The notes below the pieces were generated by a model. That model did no database searches. It was not told the origin of the DNA and saw nothing but the letters and a program-made list of their open reading frames with translations. Below are positions 6,650 through 11,624 of a DNA stretch of 11,624 nucleotides, one piece after another. The number at the start of each line of letters is the position of its first letter. The stretch's first letter is position 1. The translations under genes were made by a program, and so were the position numbers. Source of the DNA: an uncultured cyanobacterium (lineage in GTDB: Bacteria; Cyanobacteriota; Cyanobacteriia; CACIAM-69d); NCBI GenBank assembly GCA_937894105.1, contig CALCTI010000593.1:1-11624 (forward strand). The letters run 5' to 3'.

Positions 6650-7684
6650 TCAGGACTTGGTTAACGCCTCATCAGAAGGAGGGGCGGTCAACTTAAGGGA
6701 TACAAACAGAACGGAGTAAAGTATCGCTGCTGATGCGACGGTTAATTTAAACCCGAGGGTAACAACCATTCCGCCAATAAAAGAAAGGGCGATCGCCAAC
6801 ACAATGGTTGCGGTCCAGGGAAAAGCGTTGCCTCCCTTTCTCTTGCCGTCATACCTCACAAAATACCAACCCAGCCGCACTGCGATCCAAGCCAGAAAAG
6901 CCGTAATGGGCATCGCATTCACGGTGACAATCAGATCGTGAAAGACTTGATCCGCACAATCTCGATTGACCGATCTGAACACCACCTGCTCTTCGTCTTG
7001 CGACTCATCCTGCACCTTATAAAGCAGCCCGCCATACTCGAAGGCAAAATCATGAATGATCGAGGCGGTCAACATCACGCCGAGGGGGCGGAGCAACCCC
7101 AAACTGAGGAAGCTGAATAGCCAGGGTAAGGGCACAGATGCTCCATCCAGCAGGAGAAGATCAGGGTCATCTCGATTATCTGAGTTGTCTTGACATTGCA
7201 GACTTGTTTGGGAGATCGTACTGCCATCCTCAGGAATTAGCGCTTTATAAAAGCGTACTGGAATGACAACAGTGCCGCTTAGATCCTCGTCACCATATTT
7301 TTTTTCTCTCCTTTGCTCAGAAATTTGGATAGCAATTTCCCAGGGTGAGTTCAGCCTAAAAAGACGCCGAGCACTTGCCCCCCGCCAAGCCCTGAGAATG
7401 CTTGTTTCTCGCTCTCGCGTTGTCGTGGCTAGTAGCTGGGGCGTCAGGGAAGGAAAATCGTTAAAACCAACTTGTACCCCTTTTGGGTGGCGATGAGGAT
7501 ACCTGTACCTGTAATTATTGTGCCAATCGTTATTCAGTGTTGTCTCAGCCATTGAATTCGCAAGAGGTAGACGACGCCAGGCTTTAGGAACGGCTCCCAT
7601 GGTGTAGATCAAATCTGCCGCCACTCCTAATTGCTCCCTTGCGCGAAACCAGAGCCTAGATTGTTGACTCTGCTGATTCGCCAC
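6650..7684 (-). CDS. DUF1353-like protein with two C-terminal membrane helices
   Basis: This is a 344-residue protein from a GTG start at 7684; an ATG at residue 45 is an alternative, and neither has a clear ribosome site. The central part shows the pattern of DUF1353, a small domain of unknown function known from phages and bacteria: LLLLDGASVPLPWL (176-189), a conserved HD at H211/D212 in SIIHDFAFEYG, then DCADQVFHDLI (242-252) and VRLGWYF (269-275). Two hydrophobic helices follow (about 288-308 and 312-332). The first 115 residues are basic and of unknown fold. It lies 46 bases behind csp41b on the same strand and may be co-transcribed, although TATAAC at 7707-7702 could be its own -10 element. 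The function is unknown. The DGASVP and HD residues suggest a metal or hydrolase site, which is inference only. Confidence 0.72.
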   Translation of the reverse strand: MANQQSQQSRLWFRAREQLGVAADLIYTMGAVPKAWRRLPLANSMAETTLNNDWHNNYRYRYPHRHPKGVQVGFNDFPSLTPQLLATTTRERETSILRAWRGASARRLFRLNSPWEIAIQISEQRREKKYGDEDLSGTVVIPVRFYKALIPEDGSTISQTSLQCQDNSDNRDDPDLLLLDGASVPLPWLFSFLSLGLLRPLGVMLTASIIHDFAFEYGGLLYKVQDESQDEEQVVFRSVNRDCADQVFHDLIVTVNAMPITAFLAWIAVRLGWYFVRYDGKRKGGNAFPWTATIVLAIALSFIGGMVVTLGFKLTVASAAILYSVLFVSLKLTAPPSDEALTKS

Positions 7685-7730
7685 AAGGGAAAGCCACTAC
7701 TGTTATATTCCCTGCGCCACCAAAAGCGAC

Positions 7731-8660
7731 CTAGCCCAGAATTTGGTCGTCTAGGGAGAAGTCGACGTCGGCTTTATCGTTGCCGTTCTTTAGGTAGTCA
7801 TTGGTGAAGGAATCTTTGAGGCCATCCACTAGCTCGAATTCGGGTTGCCAATCCAGATCAGTTTTGGCTTTTTGGTTGGAGGCGAAGAAGTGTTGGACGC
7901 GTAGGGGGAAGGCTTTGCGTTTGCCGAAGTCAAAAGCTTTGGGATCGTAGTGGCGGATATCCAGTTTGCTGGGGTCTTTGCCAGCAGCTTCAGCACAGGC
8001 GCGGGCTAAGCCATCAAAGGTGACGTAGCGATCGCCCGACACGTTGTAAATCTCTTCAATTGTCTTCGGATTCCGAATGGTTTTCACCATGGCGCTGGCT
8101 AGATCTTTCACGTGACCGAATTGGGTAATGGCGGTGCCGTCGCCGGGGATGGGGATGGGGCGATCGCGGACAATGCGATCAAAAAACCACCCCTCTAGCG
8201 GATTGTAGTTTTGGGGTCCGTAAATGTAAGTGGGGCGGATGGAGGTGAAGGGGACGTCGTGCTGGGACAGGTAGGATTCGGTGTCGTGTTTTCCCTTGTG
8301 GCGGCTGTTGGGATCTACGGCGTCTCCTTCCAGGTGGGGAAACTGGTCGCCCTTTAGATAGACCCCGGCGGAACTCATGTAAATTAGTTGTTCGAACTTG
8401 CCCCGCAGTGCTTCTACCAACGGTTGAGTGTCCCCCACTTTGCGACCGTTATTGTCGAAAATGATGTCGAACACTTTGCCGTTTAGGACTGCCTTTAGGG
8501 CGTCGCCGTCGGTGCGATCGCAGTGAATTTGGTTAATTCCAGCGACGGGCGCTGGCTTATTGCCCCGGTTACACAGGGTGATGTCATAGCCCGCCTCCAC
8601 CAACATTTTTGTTAGATAAACCCCAATAAACCGCGTGCCGCCCATTACCAAAATTTTCAT
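7731..8660 (-). CDS. CSP41b-like atypical short-chain dehydrogenase/epimerase, probable RNA-binding protein
   Basis: The product is 309 residues from the ATG at 8660 (AAGGGG lies just upstream); a TTG two codons earlier is possible but less likely. It is an extended/atypical SDR with the N-terminal nucleotide-binding motif GGTRFIG (residues 7-13). It matches the plant chloroplast protein CSP41b very closely in SSAGVYLK, DAVDPNSRHKGK, TSIRPTYIYGPQNYNP, EGWFFDRI, QFGHVKDLA, NVSGDRYVTFDGLARAC, FDFGKRKAFP and the C-terminal SLDDQILG. The YxxxK catalytic pair of true SDR enzymes is not evident; SRHKGK occupies that region. Plant CSP41 proteins bind and cleave stem-loop RNA and stabilise chloroplast transcripts, so a role in RNA metabolism rather than sugar epimerisation is likely but inferred. 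It is the first gene of a possible two-gene unit with the DUF1353-like protein. Confidence 0.92.
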   Translation of the reverse strand: MKILVMGGTRFIGVYLTKMLVEAGYDITLCNRGNKPAPVAGINQIHCDRTDGDALKAVLNGKVFDIIFDNNGRKVGDTQPLVEALRGKFEQLIYMSSAGVYLKGDQFPHLEGDAVDPNSRHKGKHDTESYLSQHDVPFTSIRPTYIYGPQNYNPLEGWFFDRIVRDRPIPIPGDGTAITQFGHVKDLASAMVKTIRNPKTIEEIYNVSGDRYVTFDGLARACAEAAGKDPSKLDIRHYDPKAFDFGKRKAFPLRVQHFFASNQKAKTDLDWQPEFELVDGLKDSFTNDYLKNGNDKADVDFSLDDQILG

Positions 8661-8838
8661 ATCCAACCCCTTGGGCTAATTTTTGTTCTTTCGCGTTTAT
8701 CTTGTAATGACCGACTCCCTTGCGGTTTCGGTGCCCTGTCAGTGATTCTGCCAGTAAAATTAAAGCAGAGAATCAAAACCGCAGAAAATCAAAGCAAACA
8801 ATCGGCTAACGACCCTAAAGCCCATCCCCTTGCCCCCT
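8661..8838. promoter_or_regulatory. Divergent intergenic region between csp41b and ftsI
   Basis: Promoters for both outward-reading genes must lie within or near these 178 bases. TAAAAT at 8755-8760 could be a -10 element for ftsI, but no matching -35 stands at the right distance, so I do not assign one. Short imperfect direct repeats lie in the ftsI leader (8765-8803). No RNA gene or additional ORF is supported. Confidence 0.45.
8765..8803 (+). repeat. Imperfect 16-bp direct repeat in the ftsI leader
   Basis: GCAGAGAATCAAAACC (8765-8780) and GCAGAAAATCAAAGCA (8781-8796) agree at 13 of 16 positions. A shorter third likeness, GCAAACAATC, lies at 8794-8803. They sit 36-74 bases before the ftsI ATG, so they could be operator sites or simply products of slippage in A-rich DNA. 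Confidence 0.5.
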
Positions 8839-10974
8839 ATGGATCGCTCCGAGTCACAACCTAATCCCTTTGAATCGACTCCGGATTTTGATTCTTCGAA
8901 TTTTAATTCTTCGAATTTTAATTCTTCGGATTTTAATTCTTCGGATTTTGACGCGTCCGTTTCCGACGGCGGTCCCCGGCGATCGCGCCAGACCCTAGAA
9001 AAGCTAGAAGCCCTGGGCAATGCCCTGCCGGAAGATGGCAGCACCGTCACCCGTCTGCCCCTGCAACCGTTCGATACCAATCCCTACCGCGATCACCAGC
9101 CCCGTCCCGCCCCCCCCCGCAACGTTACCCCTTTTCCCCGTCGCGATCACCCTACGTCGCCGGTCCCCACCGCCACAAACCCGGTTGAACGACTAAAAGC
9201 CCTAGGTGCCGAAGCCCTACGGGCTTTGCGCTGGCAATGGCCCGACCCGCGCAGTATTAGCCCATCGCGGATGCGGGTGCTGATGGTGGGGATGGTTTTA
9301 CTGGGCGGCACCGGACTGCTGAGCTGGCGACTGTTTACCCTGCAAGTTTTAGAATCCGCTAGCCTGCAAGCCAAAGCGAAAGGCTACCAGGAACTAACCA
9401 TCACGCCCTTTGTGCCTCGCCGGTCCATCGTGGACCATCGCGGCACGGTGCTGGCCCTGGACCGGCGCGCCTATACCCTGTACGCCCACCCCAGTTTGTT
9501 TAAAGACCGACCGGGGGATGTGGCGGAAAAGCTGGCTCCGGTGGTGGATATGTCCACGGACGAGCTGATGAAAATTTTCGCTAAGGGGAAAACTGGGCTG
9601 CGTCTGCGGAACCGCCTGAGTGAAGATACGGCGTCACGGGTGCGATCGCTCAACACCGACGGGCTAGAGCTGGTGCAACAGGCGAGCCGGGTGTATCCCC
9701 AGCAGGAGCTGATGGCGGACGTTTTGGGCTATACGGATTTGGATAGCAAGGGGCAGGCGGGGCTGGAGCTACGTTGGCAGAAGCTATTGCAGCGCAATGC
9801 GGACCCGCTGAAATTTGAGCGATCATCGTCGGGATTAATTTTGGCTTCGCCGGGGCAGGGGGACGACGACCCGCTTCAGCAGTTGACCTATTTAGACGAC
9901 CTAAAGCTCAAGCTGACGTTGGATTCACGGCTACAGCGGGCGGCGCGATTGGCCTTGGATAAAACCATGGGGCAGTTTAAGGCGAAAAAGGCAACGGCGA
10001 TCGTCATGGACGCCCGCACCGGTGCCCTACTGGCGCTGGCCAACGTCCCCACCTACGATCCCAACCGGTACTTCGAATCCGACGTAGGCAATTTCCGCAA
10101 CTGGGCTGTCGCCGACCTCTACGAACCGGGTTCCACCTTTAAGCCGTTGGTGGTGGCGGCGGCTTTGGAATCAAAAAAAATCGACCCGACGGAAACCTTT
10201 AACGACCCTGGGGCGATTCAAATTTACGATCGCCTGATCAAAAACTACGGCTACCCTCGCATCCCTGGGCGGGGCACCGTGTCTGTCAAAGACATTATTC
10301 AATACTCCAGCAACGTGGGGATGGTGCGTGTTAGTCAGCGGTTTAAGCCGGAGGAATTTTACGATTGGTTGCGGCGGCTGGGGTTGGGGGAGAAAAGCGG
10401 CGTGGATTTGCCCTTTGAAACGGCCAGTCAGGTGCGGAGTCGCTCGACCTTTTTGCGATCGCCCGTGGATCGCGCCACGAACGCCTTCGGTCAAGGGTTT
10501 TCCGTCACCCCGTTGCAACTGGTGCAAATGATGGGCACCTTGGCTAACGGCGGTGAGCTGGTAACCCCCCACGTGGTGGAAGGGCTGATGACCGACGACG
10601 ACCAATCCTACTGGCAACCCTACCGATCACGCCCCACTCGCCTGTTTTCAAAAATCACCACCACCCAAGTCGTGGAAATGATGGAATCGGTGGTGCAAGC
10701 GGGAACCGCTAAAGCCGCCCAAATTCCTGGCTATCGTATTGCGGGCAAAACCGGCACGTCCCAAAAAATTGGCAGCGGCGGCGTGTATCGAAAGGGGGCC
10801 ATTATCGCCAGCTTTGTGGGAATTTTGCCCGCGTCGAACCCTCGCTATGTGGTGGCGGTCATTGTGGACGAACCCCAGGGAGGATCCGGCGGCAAGGTCG
10901 CCGCACCGCCCGCCAAACTAATTATGGAAACACTGATTGCTTTGGAACGTATCCCGCCCGATGCTAAAAAATAG
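8839..10974 (+). CDS. ftsI: Cell division transpeptidase FtsI (class B penicillin-binding protein)
   Basis: The product is 711 residues from the ATG at 8839; a TTG at 8830 in the same frame is less likely. It is a class B PBP that cross-links septal peptidoglycan on the outer face of the cytoplasmic membrane. A single membrane anchor (about 146-167) is followed by the dimerisation domain with RRSIVDHRGTVLA (194-206). The transpeptidase domain has all three motifs: STFK (432-435, catalytic S432), SSN (490-492) and KTGT (637-640). No PASTA domain is present. The cytoplasmic N-terminus of about 145 residues is much longer than usual for FtsI. It is low-complexity, containing a pentapeptide repeat (residues about 16-38) and a proline/arginine-rich stretch, and is probably disordered. 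It could bind divisome partners (inference). No mur or ftsL genes adjoin. Confidence 0.93.
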   Translation: MDRSESQPNPFESTPDFDSSNFNSSNFNSSDFNSSDFDASVSDGGPRRSRQTLEKLEALGNALPEDGSTVTRLPLQPFDTNPYRDHQPRPAPPRNVTPFPRRDHPTSPVPTATNPVERLKALGAEALRALRWQWPDPRSISPSRMRVLMVGMVLLGGTGLLSWRLFTLQVLESASLQAKAKGYQELTITPFVPRRSIVDHRGTVLALDRRAYTLYAHPSLFKDRPGDVAEKLAPVVDMSTDELMKIFAKGKTGLRLRNRLSEDTASRVRSLNTDGLELVQQASRVYPQQELMADVLGYTDLDSKGQAGLELRWQKLLQRNADPLKFERSSSGLILASPGQGDDDPLQQLTYLDDLKLKLTLDSRLQRAARLALDKTMGQFKAKKATAIVMDARTGALLALANVPTYDPNRYFESDVGNFRNWAVADLYEPGSTFKPLVVAAALESKKIDPTETFNDPGAIQIYDRLIKNYGYPRIPGRGTVSVKDIIQYSSNVGMVRVSQRFKPEEFYDWLRRLGLGEKSGVDLPFETASQVRSRSTFLRSPVDRATNAFGQGFSVTPLQLVQMMGTLANGGELVTPHVVEGLMTDDDQSYWQPYRSRPTRLFSKITTTQVVEMMESVVQAGTAKAAQIPGYRIAGKTGTSQKIGSGGVYRKGAIIASFVGILPASNPRYVVAVIVDEPQGGSGGKVAAPPAKLIMETLIALERIPPDAKK
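8884..8952 (+). repeat. 15-bp minisatellite within ftsI encoding NF(N/D)SS repeats
   Basis: Four complete 15-base units (8884-8898, 8899-8913, 8914-8928 and 8929-8943) and a partial fifth (8944-8952) follow the pattern (G/A)ATTTT(G/A)ATTCTTCG. They encode a repeated pentapeptide alternating D/N, F, D/N, S, S. The array is AT-rich inside a GC-richer gene. Units 2 and 3 are identical, so the array was probably expanded recently and may vary in copy number between strains without breaking the frame. Confidence 0.93.
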
Positions 10975-11052
10975 GGAAAAAAATTAAGGGTGAAAAAATA
11001 AGGGCAAAAAATAAGAGCAAAGATTAAGAGTAAAAAAGATAAGAACGCAACC
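10972..11052 (+). repeat. Degenerate 13-15-bp purine-rich tandem repeat after the ftsI stop
   Basis: About six units begin with TAAG or TAGG: TAGGGAAAAAAAT (10972), TAAGGGTGAAAAAA (10985), TAAGGGCAAAAAA (10999), TAAGAGCAAAGAT (11012), TAAGAGTAAAAAAGA (11025) and a fading TAAGAACGCAACC (11040). The first unit contains the TAG stop of ftsI. The strand is almost all purine, with many TAA triplets. The remaining bases up to 11150 contain no hairpin terminator that I can see. Confidence 0.75.
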
Positions 11053-11150
11053 ATTTTTTTCCATGTTCTGCCGTTAAAGACTGGCTAGTGGCGAGAGAAT
11101 ATGTCAACATCGTTGTGACACCGATACTTTGTGGTGACGAGGATAGAACT

Positions 11151-11594
11151 ATGGCACGGAAAGGGTTTGTTACTAAAGCTTTGGTTGGAGGAAGCTTGGC
11201 GGTTGGGTTGGTCCTTGGGGCGATCGCTCCCGCCAACGCTCAGCGAGTGACCGAGCCCAACCGTAGCAATCGCGATCGCAGCGATCGGGGCCCTGTTTCC
11301 GAACGGGTAGAGGTAACCACTCCCCCCACCGTTCTGGAAGCGGTAGATGAAGCATTCTTCAATCGGGATAAAGATTACGCATCGAATCGAACCCTGGGGC
11401 GCACCTTGGGATGGATTTTTGGCTTTGGGTTTCCCGAAAATGAAATTGTCAGCGATTCCCGGACGATGCAGGATTTGTATGTGGATTTAATGCGTCAGCA
11501 AACCACCTCAGATCCCACCATTCGCACCCAGGATATGCCGAACCCTTACAACACTTCGATTATGGAGTTGCGCAATTCTGGCGCTGGCCTGTAG
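11151..11594 (+). CDS. Small secreted protein of unknown function
   Basis: This is a 147-residue protein. I choose the ATG at 11151 (GAGGA just upstream) over a GTG at 11088, because it gives a clean Sec signal peptide: MARK, a hydrophobic core (ALVGGSLAVGLVLGAIA, 10-26) and a likely cleavage after APANA at residue 30. The mature part begins with an Arg/Asp/Asn-rich linker (32-53), followed by a conserved-looking domain with TVLEAVDEAFFNRD (60-73), LGRTLGWIFGFGFPENEIV (82-100) and a proline-rich end (MPNPYNTSIMEL). It therefore probably lies in the periplasm or is exported. I do not recognise a named family; it resembles conserved cyanobacterial hypothetical proteins. It is separated from ftsI by 176 bases and probably has its own promoter. 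Confidence 0.8.
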   Translation: MARKGFVTKALVGGSLAVGLVLGAIAPANAQRVTEPNRSNRDRSDRGPVSERVEVTTPPTVLEAVDEAFFNRDKDYASNRTLGRTLGWIFGFGFPENEIVSDSRTMQDLYVDLMRQQTTSDPTIRTQDMPNPYNTSIMELRNSGAGL

Positions 11595-11617
11595 ACCGCG
11601 ATCAATAGACAGCGGTC
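11594..11617 (+). terminator. Possible hairpin after the secreted protein gene
   Basis: GACCGC (11594-11599) can pair with GCGGTC (11612-11617) across a 12-base loop, and AAGATTT follows before the window ends. The stem is short and the T-run incomplete or cut, so a terminator is only suggested. Confidence 0.3.
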
Positions 11618-11624
11618 AAGATTT

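Noticed and set aside
8661..8666. TTG start for csp41b two codons upstream
   Set aside because: The ATG at 8660 has AAGGGG at good spacing and begins directly at the beta strand of the nucleotide-binding fold.
8830..8838. TTG start for ftsI nine bases before the ATG
   Set aside because: The ATG at 8839 is a stronger codon, and the three extra residues add no motif.
8884..8952. CRISPR-like array
   Set aside because: Units are adjacent with no spacers, lie in frame inside ftsI and are only 15 bases long.
8760..9080. Minus-strand frame with KSEELK-type repeats
   Set aside because: The repeats are simply the antisense reading of the 15-bp minisatellite in ftsI, and there is no start support or family likeness.
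11088..11150. GTG start giving a 168-residue secreted protein
   Set aside because: It would place 21 residues in front of a textbook signal peptide; the ATG at 11151 has a ribosome site and a normal n-region.

Overview
The window looks like cyanobacterial chromosomal DNA. The palindrome GCGATCGC (HIP1), typical of many cyanobacteria, recurs on both strands inside and outside genes. One gene is a clear homologue of the plant and cyanobacterial protein CSP41b, and the gene order of the Mrp block fits the cyanobacterial type, with a short MrpA. I cannot name a genus from this sequence.

Positions 1-4591 (+) are a tightly overlapping Mrp (Mnh) cation/proton antiporter operon. The window opens inside a second, upstream copy of mrpE, followed by a complete second copy of mrpF and a remnant that keeps only the start of mrpG. 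The main set follows: mrpD, mrpE, mrpF, mrpG, a short mrpA (MbhD-type domain plus a soluble tail) and mrpB (MbhE-like segment plus MnhB domain). Start and stop codons overlap at nearly every junction, mostly as ATGA. The products should form one membrane complex exchanging Na+ (or Li+/K+) for H+. Positions 4592-5006 hold no convincing gene, only short open stretches that could be relics.

Positions 5007-6521 (+) encode an FAD-dependent monooxygenase-like protein ending at a strong hairpin terminator (6556-6595). This terminator also lies between two convergent transcription units. On the minus strand, csp41b (8660-7731) is followed after 46 bases by a membrane protein with a DUF1353-like core (7684-6650). 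A divergent intergenic region (8661-8838) separates csp41b from ftsI (8839-10974, +), a class B penicillin-binding protein for septal peptidoglycan synthesis with an unusually long cytoplasmic N-terminus. The window closes with a small secreted protein of unknown function (11151-11594, +).

I see no wholly new defence or mobile system. The most interesting signals are the partly duplicated mrpE-mrpF block, in which one copy of G has decayed while E and F stay conserved; a 16-bp tandem duplication whose stop codon separates short MrpA from MrpB; a 15-bp minisatellite inside ftsI; and a 13-bp degenerate repeat directly behind ftsI. Identities and counts quoted here were made by eye or by hand.
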